DNA of 51,321 nt from Lachnospiraceae bacterium (GTDB taxonomy: Bacteria > Bacillota > Clostridia > Lachnospirales > Lachnospiraceae), in NCBI GenBank assembly GCA_021199655.1, contig JAJQHQ010000090.1, positions 33,067-84,387 on the forward strand. Reading direction: 5' to 3'. Position numbers and translations under genes: made by a program. A model generated the notes under the pieces. That model worked only from the letters and a program-made list of their open reading frames with translations, did no database searches and was not told where the DNA came from. The first letter of the stretch is position 1. Every line of letters begins with the position of its first letter. Positions 17,447 to 26,050 of this stretch are shown in pieces.

Positions 17447-17798
17447 ATACATCACCTGTCTTTCGGAGCAAGGACACGATAAACGATTAATCGTGCTATG
17501 CATTAAGATTACCACGATGCCGCCGGGAATTCAACCAAAACCCAAAATAGTATTTTTCGTTGACCGTCAGTATCTTCTTTCCCTGAAGATCTTGACGCTT
17601 TACCGGGTAGAACAGGAACGCATCGGAACAGGCTTTTAGATAGTTGAGAACGGGTTTCTGAAAAAAAGAAACCTTACTGAAAAAAAGGCTACTGCAAAAA
17701 AATCTGATCTGTATCAGAATACAGGCAATCAGAATGAAAAAATGCAAAGTTCTGTTTTTGGATTGTTTATTTGATTCGGACCGTTGGGAGTGAGTGAT
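17447..17798. other. Divergent intergenic region, 352 bp
   Basis: It holds the sensor promoter and palindrome, a small hairpin with arms GGTTTC and GAAACC (17653-17673), and a 27-base A-rich segment (17662-17688) identical to 31402-31428 downstream of the third importer. No small gene was supported. Confidence 0.5.
17483..17534 (-). promoter_or_regulatory. Promoter and operator candidate of the sensor gene
   Basis: On the minus strand TTGAAT (17529-17534), 17-bp spacer and TAATCT (17506-17511). A perfect palindrome ACGATTAATCGT at 17483-17494 lies just after the expected start point, as repressor operators often do. Confidence 0.4.
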
Positions 17799-18854
17799 GT
17801 GTACAGAGTAGTGATCATTGATGATGAACCAGTAATCCTGAAAGGACTTTCAGAGACTGTCCCCTGGGGAAAGTATGGCTGTGAGGTGGTCGGAACGGCC
17901 CGGAACGGGCAGGAAGGGCTTGCTATGATCCGCGGGCTTCATCCGCATATGATTTTTTCGGATATTTATATGCCGAAGATGGACGGCCTGACCATGGCGG
18001 CTGCGATAAAATCCGAATACGAGGATACGGAGCTGACCATACTGACAGGATATCAGGAATTTGAATTGGCTCGGCAGTCCATTCGGCTTGGAGTGACACG
18101 CTTTCTTGTGAAGCCGTCCAATATGGAGGAACTCGAGGAAGCGGTCGCCGCAATGGCCGCACGACTCAAAAAGAAAGGCATTACCGGAGGAAAATCCGAT
18201 CCAGAAGAATACACTGAGCGCGTTTCCAACGAAACAGCGGATGCATTTCTTGTGAACAAAGCGCTGGACTATATGCGTGAGAATTATCGCCGGGAACTGA
18301 CGCTGACGGATGCTGCGGAGAGCGTTTACGTAAGTCCATATCATATGAGCAGGCTCCTGAAGCGGCACACCGGGAAGAACTTTTCGGAGCTGATGAATTC
18401 GATACGGATTGAAGAGACGAAGAAACAATCGAACGCCATGAAGACTGATATTCCGGGGAGAAAGAAAGAGCTTCCGGACGATTATCATTATGCCGGCCAG
18501 AAGCAGGGGTACATGGTAGAAAGGCTGAAAGAGTATATAGAGAATCATCTGGATGGCAGCCTGTCCAGAAAAGAACTTTCCGGGGTCGTCTATCTTTCAG
18601 AGGACTACCTTTCAAAAGTATTTGCCACAACTACAGGGATGTCGCTTTCCAGCTACATCTCGTCACGCCGGATAGCGCATGCACAGCGGCTCCTGGCCGA
18701 GACGAATCTGACGGTCAGCGAGATTGCGCTTCGGGTAGGCTTCAGTAACTTTTCTTATTTCAGCAAAATCTTCCGGGAACTGACCGGCAAAACACCGAAT
18801 GAATATCGCGAGTCTGTCAATCTGCTGCAATCATACGGATATAAAGAGACCTGA
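17799..18854 (+). CDS. Orphan response regulator 2 with two AraC-type regions
   Basis: 351 residues from a GTG at 17799, with GGGAG 8 bp upstream; this gives the family start MYRVVIIDDEP. Asp55 in FSDIYMPKMDG is the phosphorylation site and FLVKPSN holds the conserved Lys. Residues about 150-205 form a half AraC domain (ALDYMRENYRREL to FSELMNSIRIEETKK). A complete second AraC domain follows (LKEYIENHLDGSLSR to FSYFSKIFRELTGKTPNEYRE). No kinase gene is adjacent. It lies divergent from the sugar sensor and directly upstream of the surface-protein gene, which it may control. Confidence 0.87.
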   Translation: MYRVVIIDDEPVILKGLSETVPWGKYGCEVVGTARNGQEGLAMIRGLHPHMIFSDIYMPKMDGLTMAAAIKSEYEDTELTILTGYQEFELARQSIRLGVTRFLVKPSNMEELEEAVAAMAARLKKKGITGGKSDPEEYTERVSNETADAFLVNKALDYMRENYRRELTLTDAAESVYVSPYHMSRLLKRHTGKNFSELMNSIRIEETKKQSNAMKTDIPGRKKELPDDYHYAGQKQGYMVERLKEYIENHLDGSLSRKELSGVVYLSEDYLSKVFATTTGMSLSSYISSRRIAHAQRLLAETNLTVSEIALRVGFSNFSYFSKIFRELTGKTPNEYRESVNLLQSYGYKET

Positions 18855-18864
18855 GATTGACAGA

Positions 18865-18891
18865 GGCATATTGTAAAAATGCCGGATTTTT
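18865..18891 (+). terminator. Weak terminator after regulator 2
   Basis: Arms GGCAT and ATGCC followed by GGATTTTTG. The stem is only 5 bp, so read-through into the surface-protein gene is possible. Confidence 0.4.
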
Positions 18892-19163
18892 GTTAGAAAT
18901 TGTCTTGATATTTACAGATTTTCCACATCTACAAAGCTATACTGACTCCAAATAAATTGTGAAAGGGGACATATATATCCCTGCAAACCATGCCGGAGAG
19001 ACAATCCTGAGTGAATATAATATAAAAAATGACACTTTAAGGAAAAAAATAACACCGAATCAAAACCGGCATTTTGTTATCATGAGAAAAAAATGAGAAT
19101 CATGAAAAGCATGAAAAGCAGGGTACGCAACCAGGTCAGAACCGGATGACTCTGACACAGCAG

Positions 19164-19205
19164 AAAACGCAAAACGCAAAATGCAAAATGTAAAATGTAA
19201 AATGC
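19164..19205 (+). repeat. Six tandem heptamers just upstream of the ribosome site
   Basis: Six 7-bp units read AAAACGC, AAAACGC, AAAATGC, AAAATGT, AAAATGT, AAAATGC. The array ends 10 bp before AAAGGAGAG, the ribosome site of the surface-protein gene. Copy-number changes would alter leader length without touching the reading frame. Confidence 0.85.
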
Positions 19206-19228
19206 AAATAAGAAAGGAGAGAAATCTG

Positions 19229-22200
19229 ATGAAAAACAGATGGAGGAAACTGTTGGCGCTGATGCTGGCTTTGGCCATGACATTACAGCAGGGATCTGTA
19301 CTGTATGCCGCGGAGAATGTAAGCGTGGTCTCACAGGACAACATTGTTGTGGCGGCGGAAGAAGAACAGGCCGCGGACGAGTCCGGGATGTCTGCTGACG
19401 TGAATAATTCAGACGCAGAGAACCCAGATGCAGGGAATACAAATGCAAAGAATTCAGATACACAGCCCGAGGCAAATCTGACCGCGGACGCGGCTGGTGC
19501 ATCGGATGGAGAGAACAGTGCAGCGGAATCGGTAGAAAACACGAATTCAAAGGACGATGCAGATCCGGAGGGTAATGCGGCTCCGGAGGATGGTGCAAAT
19601 TCGGAAGGTAATGTGAATCCGGAAGATGAAGCGAACCCGGGGGATGACGAGGGTTCGGAGGACGAAGCGGAACCGGAAAATGACGCAAATTCCGAGGATG
19701 AAGCAATTCCGGAAGACGAAGCGAATCCGGAGGATGATGCTGATTCTGAGGAAGATCCGGAATCGGAGACGGAAGTACTTACCGGCACACTGGGAAATAT
19801 CGAAGTGACAGTCTCATATGCGGAAACTGCGTTCGACGGAGAGGCAGTTGAGCTTGCTCTTTCGGAAGTGACGGATGCGCAGGCGATACCAGATGCGGCG
19901 CTCATCAATGCGGCACTCGATCAGGCTACATATCTCATATCCGTTCACGGCATTGATATTTCTTTCAAAAATGAGGATGGCGATGAAGTCGAGCCGCACG
20001 GCAGCGTAAAGGTTGAGATCAACTTCACAGATCCGATTGCAGCCTCCTCGGAAGAAGATGTGGCAGAAGTGATTGCGGCAGCGGATCAGTCGGCGATCAT
20101 GGTCTTTGACGCAGAGGGGAATGTCGTAGAGACGAAGCAGGCGCAAGCAGCGGCAGCGGACACAGAGTGGAAACTGTTCCACATCACCACCGCACAGCAG
20201 GTTGAGGATTTGACAAATGCGGCGGCCACCGATATCGCGACGACGGAGGCGGACGCTGTGAATGCGGCGGCTTTTGAGATGGATTCGTTCTCAGCGGTGT
20301 ACTTTGTGGAGACAGCGGATATCAGCGGAGAGACAACAATCAACACGGCAAATGACCTGAAAACTTATTTGCAGAATGGATACGATGTTGTTCTTTTGAA
20401 CGATATTGTTCTGCCGGCTGATTTGAGTTACTTCTGGCTGGATAAGAGTGTTACATTATATCTTAATGGACATAGTATTACGACAACAAACGACTATAAT
20501 AACAGTGCGCTGTTTGCTGTTAAAAACAGTGCAACATTTACAATTGATGCAGGATATGGTAAATGCGCAGCAGCTTCGCAATATGCAGGAAGTACTCCTG
20601 TAATTTCCGGGTTTGGCACCGGAAATGTGATAGAAGCAGCTGAGGGAACCACAGTTACTGTGAAAGGCGTTACGTTCCAGGGCAACAAAGGAACTGTTGT
20701 TAAGACGAGCGGCTCTTCGGGTGCGGCAGCAGCAGTGACTATAGAGAACTGTACCTTTACAAATAACGGCTCTTCTTCCTCAAACGGCGGCGATATTTAT
20801 GCGTTATATAGTGAGGTGTCTGTGAGCGGATCGACCTTTACCGACAATACGGCGTACAGAGGCGGTGCCATCTATGCGGAATACGTTACGAGTCTCTCGT
20901 TAACGGGAAATACCATTCAGTCCAATAGTGCCAATGACGGCGGCGGATTGTTTCTTGCGCATATTGATGCAGATGATACCGTGACAGTTACGGGCAATAC
21001 GATCACGGGTAATACGGCGACAGGCGGCTCCGGCGGCGGACTGTATCTGGATTATGTCGGTAATTTCACTCTTTCTGATAATGCTGTAAATACAATAAAT
21101 GGAAATACTGCAAATACAAATGGCGGCGGTATTTTTGCATGGGAATCTTCTATAGATATTTCCGGCGGAACCATAGATAAAAACGTAGCCGGTTCACAGG
21201 GCGGCGGCATTTATGTCAGCGGAGCAAGTACTATCACCATGAGCGGCGGCAGCATTTCCGGTAATACATGTAAAATTGATGAAGGATGGAATTTAGGCGG
21301 CGGCGGTGTAAGAACGGATGGCAGTGTAACGTTCACTCTCTCCGGCGGCAAAATCAATGGAAACTATTCCCTGCTCGGCGGCGGCGGAATCCTTATGACA
21401 GGCAGCACGGTATTCACTATGACAGGCGGTGAAGTATCGGGCAATGCGGCCTGGTACGGAGAGGGCGGCGGTATCTCCATATCCTGCACGGCCACGATCA
21501 CCGGCGGCTCTATCTGTAACAATGCGAGCGGCTATGATTTAAACGGAAACGCGAATTCTTCCTATCCGCACTGGGGCGGCGGCGGAATTTTTGTCTCGGA
21601 CCAGGGCGGCGTCCTGACGCTGGTTGGCGCTTCGATTACTGATAATTTCGCCGGCGGTTTTGGCGGCGGCGTTGCGGGATGCGCGACCGGTGCGGTGTTC
21701 ATGTTTGAAGACGGTGCGTATATTGCACGTAACAGTGCTTCCGGAACGAATACATCCGGAGGGGAATCAGCGAAAAGTGAGGATCACGAGTACGCGGCAA
21801 ACAACGCGGCCTTTATGGCGGGCGGATATAACGATTATTTCTGTGCGCTGAACAGTTATGTAAGCACAATGATGCTCGGGGTAGACGAAGGCTGGACCGG
21901 CACTGCGGATTATGAGGCAGTCGATTACTACAATGGCGGCGCATATGGTGAGAGCGGGAGCGGCACCTATGTTATGGCGAACACCATGATGGGTCTGACA
22001 GCGAATCCGTCAGGTACACCCACCGGCGTAAATGTAACGATTTCCGGGAATAAATCCTACACACATGGCGGCGGCGTCCTGTGCAATGGTACGATTTATG
22101 TGGGAAAACCGGACGGAAAGACTCTGGAGCTTGGCGACCGCCTGAAACTGACCCTTTATAAGGCTCTGAATATCCCTCTGGAATACGAATTTACATTCAC

Positions 22201-24877
22201 GCTGACGGAAGAAACAATCGATAATCAGGGGAATCCTGTTTATACAGTACTTCATACGGATACGAATAAAACCAGCTCAACGGAAAAGACCGGGGAGATC
22301 GCCTTTGAACCGCTGACTTTTAACAAAGCGGGTACGTATACGTATTATATAGAAGAAAGCGCGGCAATCCCGTCAGAACTGGACGAAAATGAGGTGACGA
22401 TGAGTGATGCCGAGTACAAACTTGTAGTCACTGTTACAGATCAGTATTTATCCGGCTATGCTGTGACGACAATCTGGCATAAGGTGTCTTCTGTTTCAGT
22501 TTATATGAAAAACGATGTTGAAGGATGGGAATTAATCGCCACTGATTCAGGGAATATCAGCGTTACCATTGATATTAATAACAATGAACATCATTACGGC
22601 AGTATCACAATCGGCAGTACGGATGCTGCAGCCTTTACCAATGAGATTACCACGCCGCAGAAGACCGAGACTAACCAGGGCGATGGTATAAAGGACGAAC
22701 ATGGCAACATTACTTATAATAATGTGGAACTGGGAGAGACCATTACCTACAACATCAGTTACTACAATGGTAGTGATACGGATGCGACGGTGGTGATAAA
22801 GGATCAGCTGGATCAGGGAGTGGATTATGTGGAGAATTCTGCTCAGATCCGGGGTGTGTATGACAGCGAAGCAGGGGAATATACATGGAATAACGCGGAT
22901 GCTTCATGCACTTATAACTCAGAAACACGCACTCTTACCTGGACGTTCAGCGCAGCAGCATACGAATATGGCAAGGTTAGATTTTCTGTAATTGTGAATG
23001 AAAAGGCGTTCATTCCAGCAAATGAAGGAGAAAATCCGTCCGTAGATAACACTGCGACTGTGCAGGTGGGGAATGAAAGCGAGGTAACCACCAATACGGT
23101 TACAAATAAGATGGACACGGTTGAAATCGGCGTCAAGAAAGAATGGAAGGATGCGGACAACGCATACGATACCAGAGCTGCATATGCGGTTACTCTGACC
23201 GGAACGATTGCGGTTGAAGCAGATGACGGAAACAGCGGGACTACGACAGAAACAAAGACGGTCTATACGGATACGCAGGGACTTGCGAAAACCGAATCGA
23301 CTTATAAGTGGACGAATCTGCCGAAGTATTACGACGGAGGAATCGAAATCGCATATAGCGTAACGGAATCCACGGTGCCGACCGGATATCAGGCGAGTGT
23401 TTCCGGTTCTGCGGAGAAAGGCTATATGATTACGAACACGCTGACCGGGACAGTAGATGTCAGCGGAAGCAAGACCTGGAATGACAGTAATGATCAGGAT
23501 GGAAAACGGCCGAGTTCCATTACGATTCGTCTGTATGCGGACGGCTCAGAAGTGGCAAGCAAAAAGGTGACGGCTGCCGATGACTGGAGCTGGACATTTG
23601 AGGAGCTTGCGAAGTATTCATCTGAGGGGAAAGAGATCACGTACACCATCTCCGAAGACCCGGTGGCAAATTATACGGGCTGGGTAAACGAATACAATGT
23701 GACCAATACCCACACACCGGAGACGATGAGTGTTACCGTCAATAAGGTATGGGAGGATGCCGAAGACAAAGATGGAAAGCGTGCGTCTTATGAAGTGACG
23801 CTGACCGGCACGACTGCAATTATTGTTGGCGGTGAAGTGCAGACGAAGACAGTTTATACAGATACACAGGAACTGAAAGCGGATGAACTGACCTATACCT
23901 GGAGCGGACTGGCAAAGTATTCTGAAGGAAAAGAGATCACGTACACTGTGACTGAGTCCGTCGTGCCGACCGGATATACAGCGGAGATCACCGGAAACGC
24001 GACGGAAGGCTTCACGATTACGAATTCGCATACTCTGGAGACGGAGCCGGAAACAACACCGGAAACTGAGCCACAGACGGAACCGCAGACGGAACCGCAG
24101 ACAGAACCGCAGAGTGGATCGGAGACAGAGCCGGAGACGACGCCGCAGAGTGAATCGGAGACGGAGCCGGAGACGACGCCGCAGAGTGAATCGGAGACGG
24201 AACCGCAAAGCGAATCTGAGCCAGAGTCGGAGACGACACCACAGAGTGAGTCAGAGACGGAGCTGCAGACCGAAACGCAGCCGGAGACCAGTGTGAACAA
24301 TACGATTTCAGTGACAAAGACTCTGGTTTATGATGGCAGCGCACTTTACGCCGACAATGCGACGTTCTATGTCGCGCTGTATTCGGATGAGGCGCGCACG
24401 GTGCGTGTATCAGAGGTAAAGGCGATTTCGTTTACGAACGCTTCTTCCGGCACGGCGGCATTCACAGGGCTTGTGACCGGAAAGACGTACTATGTAGGGG
24501 AATGCGACGCGGACGGCAATGCGATAGCATCCGGAAATGTGGGCGGAACCCTGTTCTATGCAAACTTTGCGGATGGATATACGGCGACTATTGCAAATAC
24601 CGGGGACAATGTGTCAGTGGCATTTGAAAATGAATTCCTGGATGTTCCGCACGGATTCTATATCGAAGAAGAGGAACCGACCATTACAAATGAAGAGTCT
24701 GAAACGACAGTGACGGAGTCGGAAGAGGAAACGGAAAAGGAATCCGAGACGGAGACGAAAGCAGTGCAGACCGGCGATGAAACGCCGCTTGCGGGCATGA
24801 TGGGGCTGATGCTCCTGGCTCTGGCAATCCTGCTTGCGACCGGTATGACGGCAGGCTTAAGGCGCCGGAGACGATAG
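19229..24877 (+). CDS. Large cell-wall anchored surface protein with beta-helix and Cna-B domains
   Basis: 1882 residues from the ATG at 19229 (AAAGGAGAG 7 bp upstream); an earlier in-frame ATG falls in the heptamer array. Order: signal peptide ending near LYAA; an acidic Asp/Glu/Asn/Pro region to about residue 190; a Gly-Gly-Gly-rich right-handed beta-helix at about 365-950; a pilin-isopeptide (FctA-like) domain at 957-1140 (FTFTLTEETI, AGTYTYYIEES); a DUF11-like domain at 1143-1293; three Cna-B domains at 1296-1600 (VKKEWKDADN, SGSKTWNDSNDQDGKRP, VNKVWEDAEDKDGKR); a Glu/Thr/Pro/Gln stalk at 1600-1688; a SpaA-like domain; then VQTGDE, a hydrophobic segment and RRRRR. The sorting signal is a QTGD variant of LPXTG. 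Probably an adhesin or glycan-binding protein; no sortase gene is in the window. Confidence 0.9.
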   Translation: MKNRWRKLLALMLALAMTLQQGSVLYAAENVSVVSQDNIVVAAEEEQAADESGMSADVNNSDAENPDAGNTNAKNSDTQPEANLTADAAGASDGENSAAESVENTNSKDDADPEGNAAPEDGANSEGNVNPEDEANPGDDEGSEDEAEPENDANSEDEAIPEDEANPEDDADSEEDPESETEVLTGTLGNIEVTVSYAETAFDGEAVELALSEVTDAQAIPDAALINAALDQATYLISVHGIDISFKNEDGDEVEPHGSVKVEINFTDPIAASSEEDVAEVIAAADQSAIMVFDAEGNVVETKQAQAAAADTEWKLFHITTAQQVEDLTNAAATDIATTEADAVNAAAFEMDSFSAVYFVETADISGETTINTANDLKTYLQNGYDVVLLNDIVLPADLSYFWLDKSVTLYLNGHSITTTNDYNNSALFAVKNSATFTIDAGYGKCAAASQYAGSTPVISGFGTGNVIEAAEGTTVTVKGVTFQGNKGTVVKTSGSSGAAAAVTIENCTFTNNGSSSSNGGDIYALYSEVSVSGSTFTDNTAYRGGAIYAEYVTSLSLTGNTIQSNSANDGGGLFLAHIDADDTVTVTGNTITGNTATGGSGGGLYLDYVGNFTLSDNAVNTINGNTANTNGGGIFAWESSIDISGGTIDKNVAGSQGGGIYVSGASTITMSGGSISGNTCKIDEGWNLGGGGVRTDGSVTFTLSGGKINGNYSLLGGGGILMTGSTVFTMTGGEVSGNAAWYGEGGGISISCTATITGGSICNNASGYDLNGNANSSYPHWGGGGIFVSDQGGVLTLVGASITDNFAGGFGGGVAGCATGAVFMFEDGAYIARNSASGTNTSGGESAKSEDHEYAANNAAFMAGGYNDYFCALNSYVSTMMLGVDEGWTGTADYEAVDYYNGGAYGESGSGTYVMANTMMGLTANPSGTPTGVNVTISGNKSYTHGGGVLCNGTIYVGKPDGKTLELGDRLKLTLYKALNIPLEYEFTFTLTEETIDNQGNPVYTVLHTDTNKTSSTEKTGEIAFEPLTFNKAGTYTYYIEESAAIPSELDENEVTMSDAEYKLVVTVTDQYLSGYAVTTIWHKVSSVSVYMKNDVEGWELIATDSGNISVTIDINNNEHHYGSITIGSTDAAAFTNEITTPQKTETNQGDGIKDEHGNITYNNVELGETITYNISYYNGSDTDATVVIKDQLDQGVDYVENSAQIRGVYDSEAGEYTWNNADASCTYNSETRTLTWTFSAAAYEYGKVRFSVIVNEKAFIPANEGENPSVDNTATVQVGNESEVTTNTVTNKMDTVEIGVKKEWKDADNAYDTRAAYAVTLTGTIAVEADDGNSGTTTETKTVYTDTQGLAKTESTYKWTNLPKYYDGGIEIAYSVTESTVPTGYQASVSGSAEKGYMITNTLTGTVDVSGSKTWNDSNDQDGKRPSSITIRLYADGSEVASKKVTAADDWSWTFEELAKYSSEGKEITYTISEDPVANYTGWVNEYNVTNTHTPETMSVTVNKVWEDAEDKDGKRASYEVTLTGTTAIIVGGEVQTKTVYTDTQELKADELTYTWSGLAKYSEGKEITYTVTESVVPTGYTAEITGNATEGFTITNSHTLETEPETTPETEPQTEPQTEPQTEPQSGSETEPETTPQSESETEPETTPQSESETEPQSESEPESETTPQSESETELQTETQPETSVNNTISVTKTLVYDGSALYADNATFYVALYSDEARTVRVSEVKAISFTNASSGTAAFTGLVTGKTYYVGECDADGNAIASGNVGGTLFYANFADGYTATIANTGDNVSVAFENEFLDVPHGFYIEEEEPTITNEESETTVTESEEETEKESETETKAVQTGDETPLAGMMGLMLLALAILLATGMTAGLRRRRR
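24113..24184 (+). repeat. 36-bp tandem repeats in the surface-protein stalk
   Basis: Two 36-bp units (24113-24148 and 24149-24184) differ at two bases, and a third begins at 24185. They are preceded by 12-bp repeats encoding TEPQ. The stalk length could vary in frame. Confidence 0.8.
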
Positions 24878-24981
24878 AACAAAAGCGGCAGATTGTTTTG
24901 ACATGCCTGCTTAAGCGATAGTACAGCAGCGCAGGAACAGCGCCTGAATCGGTATTGTTGGGGAATCATTTCGACCTCCTT

Positions 24982-25033
24982 AATCGGATAGGGGGAGGTG
25001 CGGCTTCGAAAGCCGCATCTTCCCCCGATTTTT
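24982..25033 (+). terminator. Strong terminator after the surface-protein gene
   Basis: Arms beginning AATCGG and ending CCGATT enclose GGGGGA/TTCCCCC and GTGCGGCTT/AAGCCGCAT, followed by TTTTT. The first 16 bases recur at 29412-29427. Confidence 0.75.
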
Positions 25034-25138
25034 ATAGTAAACGACGTAAGTCGTTTTACTTTGCACCAGACGCGAGGCTGCAAAGCAGCCATTCCATGCG
25101 CGTCTGTGTGCATCGATTATCAAAAAGGAAGAGGGAAG

Positions 25139-25999
25139 ATGAACGGATACAGGATGGTCATCGCAGATGATGAAAAAATGATCCGGGACGGTCTGGCCGG
25201 TATGAAATGGGACAGGCAGCAGATTGAAGTTGTCGGTGTGGCCAGAAACGGACTGGAAGCACAGGAATATATTGACGGAATGGAATTTGATATTCTGCTG
25301 ACGGATATCAAAATGCCCGGAATGGGCGGAGTGGAGCTGGCAAAAAATCTGCAAAATACGAATGCTTCCGCGAAAACGATCCTGCTGAGCGGCTACGGGG
25401 AGTTTTCTCTTGCGCAGCAGGCGATCGGCTGCGGTGTGTTTGATTATATTTTAAAACCCTCCACGCCGGCTCAGATCTTTGACAGCGTAAAAAGAGCCTG
25501 CGAGGCGATCAATCAGGAACGGCAGTCGAAGCGGTATGTACGGAATCTGGAGCAGAAGGTGGATGGATATCGGGAAGTACTGGGTGCCAGAGAAATGGTG
25601 GAAGATATGGAAAAATCAGCTGATATCCACGACATGCTTTCTTATATTTATGCACATTACGCTGAGAACCTTACACTTTCTCAGCTGGCGGAGCAATTCT
25701 ATTTCAGTCCGGTCTATATGAGCTCTTATGTCAAACGGCATACCGGGCATACATTTCTGGAGATCCTGACTTCTGTGCGGATGTTTCACACGGCGCGGCT
25801 GCTGAGGGATACATCGCTGAGAAACCGGGAGATTGGAATGCGAGTCGGTATCCAGGACGAGCGTTATCTGGGTCAGGTGTTTAAGAAAACGTTTGGAGTG
25901 ACACCCTATGAATATCGAAAGCAGACGTCGGACCCGGCCGGGAGACCGGACGGCATGGAGACACTGGAGAGCTATATGCGAAAGAATATAAAAGTATAA
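25139..25999 (+). CDS. YesN-type response regulator 3
   Basis: 286 residues from the ATG at 25139, with AAGGAAGAGGGAAG upstream; the frame extension to 24998 runs through the terminator and is not coding. The receiver has Asp56 in LLTDIKMPGMGG and Lys in YILKPST. A single AraC domain follows (IYAHYAENLTLSQLAEQF to YLGQVFKKTFGVTPYEYRK). It lacks the long middle region of regulator 1. It is upstream of kinase 2, which reverses the kinase-regulator order of the first system. A leader of two hairpins (near 25035-25060 and 25069-25105) precedes it. Confidence 0.92.
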   Translation: MNGYRMVIADDEKMIRDGLAGMKWDRQQIEVVGVARNGLEAQEYIDGMEFDILLTDIKMPGMGGVELAKNLQNTNASAKTILLSGYGEFSLAQQAIGCGVFDYILKPSTPAQIFDSVKRACEAINQERQSKRYVRNLEQKVDGYREVLGAREMVEDMEKSADIHDMLSYIYAHYAENLTLSQLAEQFYFSPVYMSSYVKRHTGHTFLEILTSVRMFHTARLLRDTSLRNREIGMRVGIQDERYLGQVFKKTFGVTPYEYRKQTSDPAGRPDGMETLESYMRKNIKV

Positions 26000-26050
26000 A
26001 GAAAGAGTGCGGAGGGAGAGGCCGAAAAAGAGAACCGGGGGTTTTCCTGT

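Larger units (their letters stand above)
18855..19228. other. 374-bp leader region of the surface-protein gene
   Basis: Apart from the weak terminator it is AT-rich, with a 9-bp tandem CATGAAAAG near 19098, a small hairpin TCAGA/TCTGA near 19131-19155, and the heptamer array at 19164-19205. No convincing -35/-10 pair was seen, and no riboswitch core was recognised. Confidence 0.45.

Noticed and set aside
18955-19020. Possible cyclic-di-GMP riboswitch upstream of the surface protein
   Set aside because: A fragment GCAAACCAT resembles part of the motif, but the conserved core and paired regions are absent.
23893-24300. Antisense frame rich in Cys/Gly/Ser/Val
   Set aside because: It mirrors the Glu/Thr/Pro/Gln repeats of the surface-protein stalk and has no independent support.
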